Origin: Fodinibius sp051746985
Lineage (GTDB): Bacteria; Bacteroidota; Rhodothermia; Balneolales; Balneolaceae
NCBI GenBank assembly: GCA_051746985.1
Contig: JBNJFP010000048.1
Coordinates: 1 to 18,560 of the forward strand
Reading direction: 5' to 3'
DNA length: 18,560 nucleotides
The first letter of the stretch is position 1; each line of letters opens with the position of its first letter. Below the pieces are notes generated by a model. The model worked only from the letters and a program-made list of their open reading frames with translations, did no database searches and was not told the DNA's origin. Shown piece by piece: positions 7,221 through 15,045 of this stretch. The translations under genes were made by a program, and so were the position numbers.

Positions 7221-8315
7221 ATGCAGCATATCACTACCCCTACTCTTTTACTCAATGAAACTATTTGTCGCAACAATATTAAGAAGATGGCAGAGAAAGC
7301 ATCCCAAAACAATGTGGCGTTTAGGCCTCACATGAAAACCCACCAATCTGCTGAGGTTGGTCGATGGATGGCTGAACTTGGTGTTAACGCCATAACGGTA
7401 TCATCTGTTAAAATGGCTACCTATTTTGCCGAGCACGGTTGGGATGATATTACTATTGCTTTTCCTTGTAATATCAGGCAGGCCGAAGCCATTAACGAGC
7501 TGGCCCAACGAGTTTCTGTACGTGTACTCATCAATAAACCTGCTACTGCTAAACGATTAGATGAAAAACTAACGACTGCAGTAAAAACGTACATCGAAGT
7601 GGATACCGGCTCCGGACGCACAGGCCTTGCACCTGAAAATATCGAAGAAATCACATCCCTTATTAAGGTTATTGAATCGACTAAACACATCAGCTGGATT
7701 GGATTTTACTCCCACGCCGGTCACTCTTACCGGTGCAGGAATGAAGAGCAAATATCGAGACTGCATCAGGAGATCATGAAGAAGTTTCAAGTCCTGAAGA
7801 ACCATGTTGGGGATGATTTTGGCCCATTCGAAATTTGTTCCGGGGATACCCCATGCTGTTCGGTTGCCAATAGTTTTGGTCCCATTGATGCCATCAGCCC
7901 GGGCAATTTTGTTTTTTATGATCTGATGCAGTGGCAAATCGGTAGTTGCTCCGAAAAAGATATTGCCGTTGCTATGGCATGTCCCGTTGTTGATAAATAC
8001 CCAGAACGTAATGAATTAGTTATTCACGGCGGCGCTGTTCATTTTTCCAAAGAGAACATTGATCACAATGGGGGCTCCCATTTTGGGTACGTTGCCAAAG
8101 AGTCTGATGCCCATTGGCAGATTGATGATCAATCATCTTATTTGGCAAAACTGTCGCAGGAGCACGGTACTATAAAGTGCTCAGATGGTTTGTTTGAGGA
8201 ATATGATATTGGAGATGTGATTAGGGTTTTGCCTGTTCATTCTTGTCTCACAGCCAATCTTATGCACCGATACCAGCTGGCTGACAAATCCACCATTGAA
8301 ATGATGAACGTTTAG
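7221..8315 (+). CDS. D-threonine aldolase / D-serine dehydratase-family PLP enzyme
   Basis: This 364-residue fold-type III PLP protein starts at ATG 7221, with the family-like N-terminus ITTPTLLLNE. The alanine-racemase-like barrel carries the PLP lysine in RPHMKTHQS (Lys39), the cofactor contacts EVDTGSGRTGL (126-136) and SHAGHSY (164-170), and the phosphate-binding loop CSGDTPCC (206-213). The C-terminal D-serine-dehydratase-like domain has HGGAVHFS (269-276) and the metal-binding pair His340 and Cys342 in PVHSCLTANL. Known members cleave D-threonine to glycine and acetaldehyde or deaminate D-serine; sequence alone does not decide which. It follows the M19 dipeptidase and a terminator with almost no room for its own promoter, so it probably depends on read-through or on a promoter inside the upstream gene. 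Confidence 0.9.
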   Translation: MQHITTPTLLLNETICRNNIKKMAEKASQNNVAFRPHMKTHQSAEVGRWMAELGVNAITVSSVKMATYFAEHGWDDITIAFPCNIRQAEAINELAQRVSVRVLINKPATAKRLDEKLTTAVKTYIEVDTGSGRTGLAPENIEEITSLIKVIESTKHISWIGFYSHAGHSYRCRNEEQISRLHQEIMKKFQVLKNHVGDDFGPFEICSGDTPCCSVANSFGPIDAISPGNFVFYDLMQWQIGSCSEKDIAVAMACPVVDKYPERNELVIHGGAVHFSKENIDHNGGSHFGYVAKESDAHWQIDDQSSYLAKLSQEHGTIKCSDGLFEEYDIGDVIRVLPVHSCLTANLMHRYQLADKSTIEMMNV

Positions 8316-8363
8316 GTGGGACCTAAAAATTAAACTGGTCGCAACGCAGAGCATTGCGACCAG
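8311..8363. terminator. Two hairpins between convergent genes, probable terminator region
   Basis: A perfect 10-base stem CTGGTCGCAA (8335-8344) pairs with TTGCGACCAG (8354-8363) across a nine-base loop. Read on the minus strand it is followed by TTTAATTTTT, so it should end the pilus cluster transcript, whose last stop is at 8400. A smaller hairpin, TTTAGGT-GGG-ACCTAAA (8311-8327), includes the stop codon of the PLP enzyme gene. The plus-strand tail is poorer in T, so termination is probably stronger for the minus strand. Confidence 0.7.
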
Positions 8364-8399
8364 ATAAAAATCAAAGTTCTTTTAAAGTTTTTATTCCTT

Positions 8400-10310
8400 T
8401 TATTCCGCGGTAAAAAGCCAGGCGTCAGAATTGTAATTCTGGCGAATATCAGCAAGACCATTTACCGCACTTTGGCGATCATTATATCCCCGGTAAGCGA
8501 CATAAAGAGCATCTGAATTAGGTTTTTGCAGCAGTACAGGGTCAAAACCTTCTCTCTGCAAATCATCTCTCATCGCTTCGGCATTCTCCTTCTCAGCAAA
8601 AGATCCACCAATAACATAGAAGGAATAGCTGTCAGAAGTATCTTCACTGACCGATTCGGAATCATCTTCCGGTTCGGCTGACGCTTCTTTGGTTTGTTGC
8701 TCATCAGAGTCCTCATCCGATTCCTCGGTAGCTTCAGCTTGTGGATCGGCGCCTAAATCCAGTTCGACTTTGGGAACCTCCACATCCGTATCATCGATAG
8801 CCTCATCGGGCTCTTTTTCATCTTTCTGTTGTTCATTTGCATTCTGCTCGTCTTGAGCATCCTGATCTTCCGAGGGAGTATCTTCTGACTGTTCTTTGGG
8901 TTCATCATCTTTCTCTGGTTCCTGTTCTACCGGTTCACGCTCCGGCATTTCAGCATCGGTCTCTAAGTCAAGATTTTCAGCAACACCCTTACCTCCTCGT
9001 AATATCCTGTCACTTTCTTCTATATCACGACGGTTTTGTTGACGTTGTTCTTGCAATCTTTCAAACTTATTGGTCAATATACCTTCTTCCATACGTTCAG
9101 GTATGGTCGGTTCTATGGAAACCTCCAATAGAATAACCAACTCACGCATTAAAAAGTCATCAGACGTATAGCCGAATAGATATCTCAATCCAAAAAACCA
9201 TGGTGGCAGATCTTTAAGCAATGGTACACCACGACGTACTTGTGAACGCTCTGTTCGGTATAATCCTGCAACAGTGGTCGCTTGCCCATCAACAAGTAAA
9301 GCCTGGGTTTCTGCTTCCTGTTTATTAATAACGGTACTTACCGGATCGGGCTGAGCCGATGAACGTTCAGCTGTAAGATCCAGATGGACAAATGTAGTAT
9401 CATTTTGTTCAATAATAGTTGGAGTTACCTCTAAAATGGTACCAACACTGAAGAATTCTTCCACTACATTACCAGAAAAATCTCGCTGCTTAACAGAAAA
9501 ATCCTGCCCAACCTGTATGCTACCCTCTTGTCCATCCATTACTTTTACCGTTGGTGATGATAAAATTTCACCCAGGTTTTCTGCTTCAAAAGCGCTAAAA
9601 AGTGATTGCACGCTAATGCCGGTATTCCCTATCTCACCTACATTAACTACCGCGTCAAAAACCCGCTGCGACACGTTCGAAGCCCCTTCGGAATTAACCT
9701 GTACAAACGGTCCGTCACCAAATTCTGAAGAAGGAACGGTAGGGCCTTCTTCCTCATCCGTCACATCAGCTGGTGTATTTTCGGTTATCGTAGTCCAATC
9801 AACACCAATTTCTTGCAACGCCCTGCGGTTACCTTCAAAAAAGATGGCGTTAATACGCACCTCTTTAGTACCGGTAGTAGCAAGAGGACCATCTTCGCCA
9901 TCTTGGCCCCCCTCCTGTTCGCCGGAGACCCGTTGCGGACCGTCATCATCTTCCAGCTCTTGGGGTTCAACAATTTCATAAAATTCTTCGCGCTCAACTA
10001 ATTGCAATTCCTTAACACGTAGAATGAGTTTCAGGGCATCCATCCAATGTTTGGGAGCAACAGAAATGCCAATCTCACCTTCGGTATTGGTGCGATCAAG
10101 AATGGGTTTATCACGAAATTCCTGAGAAAATTCATTAATAACATCCAGCGCCCGGGAAAATGATGTAGTACGGTCGAAGGTTACGATTTCTTCAGGATTG
10201 GTGTACTCTCGCACAGGCACATTATCATTTTGGGCATATAGTGCATCTACATTTGCCCAAAGCATCACGAAAACAAGTGCTAAAAATGTAAATAATGTAC
10301 GTAATCGCAT
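8400..10310 (-). CDS. pilQ: PilQ/GspD-type secretin with acidic linker and C-terminal SPOR domain
   Basis: ATG 10310 is chosen because it gives a signal peptide MRLRTLFTFLALVFVMLWAN with likely cleavage after ALYA; in-frame codons upstream would overlap pilOP. The mature protein has an N0/STN-like domain (37-115), a short acidic linker, then the secretin domain (about 150-400). The latter includes GEILSSPTVKVMDGQEGSIQ, VGTILEVTPTI, and the hallmark RGVPLLKDLPPWFFGLRYLF. It forms the outer-membrane gate through which the pilus or cargo passes. Residues about 445-560 are a Glu/Asp/Gln-rich linker. Residues 562-636 (SFYVIGGSFAEKENAEAM, LYVAYRGYNDRQSAVNGL, AWLF) form a SPOR domain, which in other proteins binds peptidoglycan stripped of stem peptides. 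This fusion is unusual for a secretin. It is the last gene of the cluster. Confidence 0.9.
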   Translation of the reverse strand: MRLRTLFTFLALVFVMLWANVDALYAQNDNVPVREYTNPEEIVTFDRTTSFSRALDVINEFSQEFRDKPILDRTNTEGEIGISVAPKHWMDALKLILRVKELQLVEREEFYEIVEPQELEDDDGPQRVSGEQEGGQDGEDGPLATTGTKEVRINAIFFEGNRRALQEIGVDWTTITENTPADVTDEEEGPTVPSSEFGDGPFVQVNSEGASNVSQRVFDAVVNVGEIGNTGISVQSLFSAFEAENLGEILSSPTVKVMDGQEGSIQVGQDFSVKQRDFSGNVVEEFFSVGTILEVTPTIIEQNDTTFVHLDLTAERSSAQPDPVSTVINKQEAETQALLVDGQATTVAGLYRTERSQVRRGVPLLKDLPPWFFGLRYLFGYTSDDFLMRELVILLEVSIEPTIPERMEEGILTNKFERLQEQRQQNRRDIEESDRILRGGKGVAENLDLETDAEMPEREPVEQEPEKDDEPKEQSEDTPSEDQDAQDEQNANEQQKDEKEPDEAIDDTDVEVPKVELDLGADPQAEATEESDEDSDEQQTKEASAEPEDDSESVSEDTSDSYSFYVIGGSFAEKENAEAMRDDLQREGFDPVLLQKPNSDALYVAYRGYNDRQSAVNGLADIRQNYNSDAWLFTAE

Positions 10311-10320
10311 ATCGATATAA

Positions 10321-11196
10321 TTAATTTCCTTCACTGTCATTTTCTTCATCATTAACCCGCAGGTCAATTTGTTCGATAATACCGCCTTTGTTTAAGACAA
10401 ATGTCGCAGAACCCCGATCCACATTCAAAGATCGTAACTCTCCCAAATACACTTCATCACCCGGCGTTAACTTTCGGAGCATTCCCGATTGATCCAACAG
10501 AAAAACCCTATTGCCGCTTACGGCAATCAGCGAGCTCGATTCGACGTCAATTAAGTTATCTTCATTTTCCTCCACATCCCGAATTAATGGGAAGAAGGGA
10601 TTGTAAACTGATCCCAGAATATCATCAGTAACAGCCATGGAGGTGTTCTCGAAACCGGCCTCCCGATCGTACAAGCTTTTTAGCGTAAAGGTAAAATTCA
10701 CTTTCCCATAGGATTCGAGGTTATTGATCGGATTTATTTGAATCTCCTGTATCTTGTTGATGGGATCACTCAGCTCAATACGGCGGATAAAGTTAATTAC
10801 ATTTCTATAGTATCCTTCGCCAGTAACCTGCATAGAAATTTCGCCGTGCGTATCGGTAGTGGTCGAATCTGAAAACGAAAAGGTAAAATCGGTATAGGCC
10901 GAACCATTGTTAATGGTATTCAAAAAGTGATATACCTGGTCTTCATTGTTGTCGCGATAAAGGGACTTATCAAAATTTTCCAAATAATCGCTGGCTTGTT
11001 CAAACTGCTCTGATACCACCGGATACTGATCCGCTATTTGCTGCTTTTCATTTAATTCAGTCTGCTTTTGTTCCACTTCCTGCTCCAGCTCTTCAATTTC
11101 TGGCTGCTGAAAGAAATAAATATATCCCCATGCGGACCCCACAAAAAGGATCAGCACTGAAAGTAAAATGATTGTATTTCTTAATCCGTACGACAT
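10321..11196 (-). CDS. PilO-PilP fusion, inner-membrane alignment protein
   Basis: ATG 11196 is used rather than the TTG one codon before it. The 291-residue protein has a cytoplasmic start MSYGLRNT, one transmembrane helix (9-28), a coiled coil (30-75) and a PilO/GspM-like alpha/beta domain (85-175, with GYYRNVINFIRRIELSDPI). Residues 199-280 then resemble PilP or the GspC homology region: NPFFPLIRD, SSLIAVSGNRVFLLDQSG, RKLTPGDEVYLGEL and SATFVLNKGGI. PilP is usually a separate lipoprotein that links PilNO to the secretin; here it is tethered through the PilO part. The gene lies 16 bases after pilMN and 10 before the secretin, so the three are surely cotranscribed. Confidence 0.85.
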   Translation of the reverse strand: MSYGLRNTIILLSVLILFVGSAWGYIYFFQQPEIEELEQEVEQKQTELNEKQQIADQYPVVSEQFEQASDYLENFDKSLYRDNNEDQVYHFLNTINNGSAYTDFTFSFSDSTTTDTHGEISMQVTGEGYYRNVINFIRRIELSDPINKIQEIQINPINNLESYGKVNFTFTLKSLYDREAGFENTSMAVTDDILGSVYNPFFPLIRDVEENEDNLIDVESSSLIAVSGNRVFLLDQSGMLRKLTPGDEVYLGELRSLNVDRGSATFVLNKGGIIEQIDLRVNDEENDSEGN

Positions 11197-11212
11197 CAAA
11201 AAAAGTATCTAA

Positions 11213-12958
11213 TTAGTTGCCTGCCAATAATTCCTTCACCTCTTCGGGCTGTGGAGGCGAATAAGCATCATCCGACTTGGCAAACTTATCTACGGTTATA
11301 TTAAATCGGTACACCCGCTCTTCACGTAACTCTTCATTGTTGACATTCATCAGCGTAGCCTCCTCAAAAATATTTACGATATCCGGGATTCTATCTCGAT
11401 ATAGGGTATATCCCTGGAGGGTTACATTACCATCTGACTGACTCATTGAAGTAATCCAGCTGTTGTTAACCCCATCGATTCCTTCGTTAAGGATGGTAAG
11501 CTTGGTGGACCATTCACGGCTGTTTTCTGACAGTTCGTTCAGTAGTTCAAGCTGAGAGGTGAGCCCCGCAATTTTTTCTTCCAACGCCTGCGTTTCTTCA
11601 ACAATGGGCGTAACCCGTTCAATATTGGCATTCAGCTGGTCAATATCAGAAGAAAGATCGTCAATCTTCTGTACATTTTGCTGATAAAAATAGTTGAAAG
11701 TAATGGGCGTTAAGAAGATAAGTACCAAAATGGCAATACCGTGCCACTGGAGCTTAAATATTTTTTGCCGATCTTCTACATATTTGGGTAAAAATGTAAG
11801 ATCGGGGAACACATCATCATACAACCCTGATGCTGAAAGCGCCGATCCTATGGCAGTAGAAAACCGGGGGACACTTTCAGGATCAACATTTTGATAGTCA
11901 AAAAGTTCTTCATCGAAAGTAAGGTTTTCAACATCAATATCGGGAAAATTATCCCGAAAGAAATCAAGGGCCTCGTCACCTATGGTATTATTGGCTAATA
12001 TGATACGATCGAGATTGGGGACTTCACCGGTATCAAGCTGAAAAAGTATTTTGCTGAATACCGTATTCATGAAGGATTTTTTTTCGGTCCCTTCGTTTAT
12101 AATAGGCGAAACCAGCCACACCTCCTCTCCTTTCATAAAAACGACCCGGCAACTTTCTTTACCAAACTGTATGATGCCGGTAATCTCGTCGGGATGAAGC
12201 TCGTAGTTAATCCGGACAAGACCTACAAGGATCATTTCGTCGGGGATAATATCCTCGATAATGAGTTTTCCGCTATACAGCTCAAGTGTTCTGTTAACCA
12301 GCTGCAGAGTTACCGAATCATCTTCAGCAGATCCCAGAAACAGCGAGCCATCTTCCCGGATTTCATAATCATAATTATCACTGGAATTGGAAGTGCCGTA
12401 AATAGACTCCAGCTTCTCTTCGATATCACTAATCAGATCTTTGCGCTTAACCTCATTGAAGTCAGTCTCGCGAATTATCTGAAAAATAGCATCTCCGGCG
12501 GGAATATTAAGTCCCATTCGTATTTTTTGATCTTCAAAGTCCGATAAGAGATTAAATAGTAAAAGCTCGTTGGACTGAGGCGTATCGCTTTCCTCGACCA
12601 TGTCCATTGACAAATCCTCTTCTCCTATCGAAAATGCGTCCTCATCCTCCTCTTCGTCTTCAAAATCATCCAAATCCAGATCATCAAGTCCGCCCCCCAA
12701 ATCATCATCCAAGTCATCAAGGTCATCTAACTCTCCGCCTTCATCCTCTTGTTCCGCCTCCTCAAAACCAAAGATGGCATCGGCATCATCAGTATCACCA
12801 CCTTTCCCTTCTTTTGAAGCATCAGATTTAAGCTTTTCAACCAGAGAGTACCGGTCTAATTTAACCAGCTTCACAGATTTACCCGTCACACGAAGCTTCG
12901 CCACGCGGATATAGTCATCCTGTAACGCTAAGCCTATATAATCTTTATTGCCGAACAT
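11213..12958 (-). CDS. PilM-PilN fusion (GspL-like architecture)
   Basis: The 581-residue protein starts at ATG 12958. Residues 1-45 and 128-380 resemble the actin-like PilM fold (YIGLALQDDYIRVAKLRV at the start; FSTAIGSALSASGL near the end). A very acidic Gly/Asp/Leu insert, residues 56-125, interrupts it and contains DDLDDLDDDLGGGLDD. Residues 387-400, LTFLPKYVEDRQKI, look like the PilN N-terminal peptide (INLLP type) that normally docks into PilM, here joined covalently. A transmembrane helix (405-425), coiled coil (427-480) and PilN-like periplasmic domain (483-560) follow. Joining the cytoplasmic and periplasmic parts in one chain is what GspL does in type II secretion. It starts 18 bases after the pilT stop and should anchor the assembly ATPase to the inner-membrane ring. 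Confidence 0.88.
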   Translation of the reverse strand: MFGNKDYIGLALQDDYIRVAKLRVTGKSVKLVKLDRYSLVEKLKSDASKEGKGGDTDDADAIFGFEEAEQEDEGGELDDLDDLDDDLGGGLDDLDLDDFEDEEEDEDAFSIGEEDLSMDMVEESDTPQSNELLLFNLLSDFEDQKIRMGLNIPAGDAIFQIIRETDFNEVKRKDLISDIEEKLESIYGTSNSSDNYDYEIREDGSLFLGSAEDDSVTLQLVNRTLELYSGKLIIEDIIPDEMILVGLVRINYELHPDEITGIIQFGKESCRVVFMKGEEVWLVSPIINEGTEKKSFMNTVFSKILFQLDTGEVPNLDRIILANNTIGDEALDFFRDNFPDIDVENLTFDEELFDYQNVDPESVPRFSTAIGSALSASGLYDDVFPDLTFLPKYVEDRQKIFKLQWHGIAILVLIFLTPITFNYFYQQNVQKIDDLSSDIDQLNANIERVTPIVEETQALEEKIAGLTSQLELLNELSENSREWSTKLTILNEGIDGVNNSWITSMSQSDGNVTLQGYTLYRDRIPDIVNIFEEATLMNVNNEELREERVYRFNITVDKFAKSDDAYSPPQPEEVKELLAGN

Positions 12959-12976
12959 TTGGGGATTCTGTAGATA

Positions 12977-14236
12977 TTAAAATTGAGACTCTTTGAGCAG
13001 TTGCTTTACTCTTTTCTTGTTATTCGCGTTGTTGATGGCTTCTTCTTTAGAAATCTTGCCTTCGCTATACAAACGCTTCAAATCTTGCTCCATCGTGTGC
13101 ATACCCATGTCGCTACCTTCCATCAGCATCTGGTAGATTTCGTTCACATTATTATTTCTGATGGCTGCCTTAATAGAGCTATTTACAACCAATACCTCTT
13201 TTGCCAGCACGCGTTTGCCGTCCAGGCTTGGAATAAGCTTTTGGCTGATCACACAGGTAAGCACATCGGCAAGACGGGTGCGTACACGATTTTGTTCGTC
13301 GGTTGGCACCTCACCCAATATACGTTCGATGCTTTCCATGGCCGAGCTGGTGTGAAGCGTTCCAAACGTTTTATGACCAGAGTCCGTAATTTCAAGAGCC
13401 GTCATAATGGTTTCAGGATCGCGAAGCTCCCCAATCACAATAATATCGGGGTCTTGCCGCAAGGCTTGTATAGCTCCATCCTTAAATGAACTTACATCCC
13501 TGCCAACCTCACGATGGCGTACAACTGATTTTTTAGGCTCATGAACCAATTCAACCGGCGAAGCAATGATAACGATATGCGAATCCACCGTCCGGTTATT
13601 AGCATCAATAACCGTATCAAGGGTAGATGACTTACCAGAGCCGGTAATCCCGGTAACGAGCGTTAATCCATATTTAAAGTACTTTAAACTAAGCGCTTTG
13701 GCTACTTCGGGATGAAGGTTCAGGCCTTTAAAAGGACGAATAACGTCATCAATCTTACGCATGTTCAACGCAAGGTGCTCCATATCGAAATACATATCGG
13801 CCCTGAACCGTTTTGATGCTGCCACGGATTCGGCCTCTCCTATCGAATACGAAAAGTCGAGGTTTTTTTCCTCAAAAAGATGATCCCGCTGCCCGGGCAT
13901 GATTAAATTATGGAGCAAAAAGTTTGTTTCGGTAAGCGTAAATTCCGGAGCATCTTTATCGGGCGATTTATCGCCATGAATACGATACCAGATCTTTTTG
14001 TCGCATCCGGGCCCACCTAAATCAATATCCGAAGCATCATTTTTATACATTTTTTTTAAAAAATGCTCAACAATATCGCGTAGCTTAAATCGCGTTTCCT
14101 TAGGTTGTTCGTCCACGATTTTGCCAATAGCCTTGTGTCGCTCAATTCCCCGAGCGGTAGCCGGAAGCTGTTCTTCGAGGGAAGCAATAATATCCTTTAC
14201 TTCCTGAACCGTAGTTTTTTGTACCTCTGTTTCCAT
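12977..14236 (-). CDS. pilT: PilT-family retraction ATPase with altered Asp box
   Basis: The 419-residue protein starts at ATG 14236, with an N-terminal extension of about 50 residues compared with usual PilT. Walker A is TGITGSGKSST (195-205), Walker B DPDIIVIGELRD (262-273), the His box GHKTFGTLHT (287-296). The C-terminal part has AAIRNN (357-362), a degenerate form of the PilT AIRNL motif, and QMLMEGSDMGMHTMEQDL, which matches the PilT tail closely. PilT hexamers disassemble pili and power twitching. The Asp box, usually TIEDPIE, reads IIASPVE (223-229), so the Glu-Asp pair is replaced by Ala225-Ser226 while Glu229 remains. No zinc tetracysteine motif is present, as expected for PilT rather than PilB. 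It is followed closely by pilMN. The family call is firm; catalytic competence is not. Confidence 0.93.
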   Translation of the reverse strand: METEVQKTTVQEVKDIIASLEEQLPATARGIERHKAIGKIVDEQPKETRFKLRDIVEHFLKKMYKNDASDIDLGGPGCDKKIWYRIHGDKSPDKDAPEFTLTETNFLLHNLIMPGQRDHLFEEKNLDFSYSIGEAESVAASKRFRADMYFDMEHLALNMRKIDDVIRPFKGLNLHPEVAKALSLKYFKYGLTLVTGITGSGKSSTLDTVIDANNRTVDSHIVIIASPVELVHEPKKSVVRHREVGRDVSSFKDGAIQALRQDPDIIVIGELRDPETIMTALEITDSGHKTFGTLHTSSAMESIERILGEVPTDEQNRVRTRLADVLTCVISQKLIPSLDGKRVLAKEVLVVNSSIKAAIRNNNVNEIYQMLMEGSDMGMHTMEQDLKRLYSEGKISKEEAINNANNKKRVKQLLKESQF

Positions 14237-14451
14237 CCTAATTCGTACTATTATCTTGTTAAATCCTTACCAACGATCGCGAATAAATTGCATCTATCCC
14301 AGCAAATATCCCTATATGAGTTCATAAACGGCATATTGAAGAAGAAGCAACACGCCCATAAAAGATTAATAATTTTTAATATTTCCAAATATCATTTTAT
14401 AAAAAATATCAATGCTTGTGGGATTGAGCATCCTCCTCTTGCATTGGAGAC
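14237..14451. other. 215-base gap between pilT and the cyclic-nucleotide-binding gene
   Basis: No gene is supported. It is the widest gap in the cluster, so it is the likeliest place for an internal promoter for pilT-pilMN-pilOP-pilQ. Two copies of CAAATATC (14303-14310 and 14386-14393) read GATATTTG on the minus strand, one base from the TAnnTTTG box of Bacteroidetes promoters, but neither has a well-spaced upstream TTTG. Confidence 0.3.
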
Positions 14452-14955
14452 CTACCAGTTATTATCATCTAACAGTCGTTTCTTAAGTTGAAGCAACTGC
14501 ATATTCATCTCACTTATTTTATGCTGCTGTATCTCGATAATATTCCGGGTAAAAATATTAAACAGTTTTTCGGGCTTTTTACGGAAAAAATTAAGCGCTT
14601 CATATCGTTCAAACTTTAACAGTTGGGATTCTCCTTCTGAAACCACCTTCGCCATCCTGTTATTTTTACTGAATAAAAATGTTTCTCCCAAAAAATTACC
14701 CTTCGAGAGCGTTGCAAGCTGTATGTTATCTTTCCAGATCGATACTTTTCCCTGTGATATTAAATAAGCGGAATTGACATACTCGGCCTCATTAATGATA
14801 ACATCATCCTGTACGAACCGCTCTTCTGTTCCGATATTCAGAAATTCCATAATATCCTCATAATGGAAATTACGTAACAGCAAAGGCGGTTCTTTCAAAA
14901 ATTGCCTAATATACTCTGGCGCTGCCTCTTTTTCTGCCCGATTATCAGTTGCCAT
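14452..14955 (-). CDS. Standalone cyclic-nucleotide-binding-domain protein
   Basis: The 167-residue protein starts at ATG 14955 with a GGAG eight to ten bases upstream, one of the few clear ribosome-binding sites here. Residues 25-140 form a cNMP-binding (CRP-type) beta roll: ERFVQDDVIINEAEYVNSAY, LISQGKVSIW and the phosphate-binding cassette FLGETFLFSKNNRMAKV, with Gly90-Glu91 and Arg100 retained. Residues 135-162 make a C-terminal amphipathic helix (IIEIQQHKISEMNMQLLQLK), but there is no helix-turn-helix, so it is not a CRP-type transcription factor. Its position between pilB and pilT suggests a cAMP- or cGMP-responsive modulator of the pilus motors. That role is inferred only from context; it might equally bind no nucleotide and act as a structural module. 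Confidence 0.82.
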   Translation of the reverse strand: MATDNRAEKEAAPEYIRQFLKEPPLLLRNFHYEDIMEFLNIGTEERFVQDDVIINEAEYVNSAYLISQGKVSIWKDNIQLATLSKGNFLGETFLFSKNNRMAKVVSEGESQLLKFERYEALNFFRKKPEKLFNIFTRNIIEIQQHKISEMNMQLLQLKKRLLDDNNW

Positions 14956-15045
14956 AACTTTTCTCCAAATTTAACTTATGCTAACCCCTTAAAGGCATCC
15001 TATATTAATGATTATTTATTGCTACCGTAAATGTCTAAGAGTTTT

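Noticed and set aside
9436..9981. 181-residue plus-strand frame opposite the secretin
   Set aside because: It lies fully inside a well-supported secretin gene on the other strand and has low-complexity Ser/Pro/Cys content without any family motif.
10311..10367. Longer N-terminus for the secretin
   Set aside because: It would overlap the pilOP gene and place 19 polar residues before the signal peptide that starts at ATG 10310.
12600..12914. Plus-strand Ser/Pro-rich open frame opposite pilMN
   Set aside because: It is the antisense shadow of the Asp/Glu-rich codons in the PilM insert; the composition is a mirror of that repeat and there is no independent gene evidence.
12983..13489. 168-residue plus-strand frame opposite pilT
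   Set aside because: The pilT frame is confirmed by Walker and His-box motifs over the same bases; the antisense protein shows no recognisable feature.
14105..14491. Plus-strand frame bridging the pilT start and the gap
   Set aside because: It overlaps the pilT coding start and the end of the cyclic-nucleotide-binding gene antisense, with random composition.
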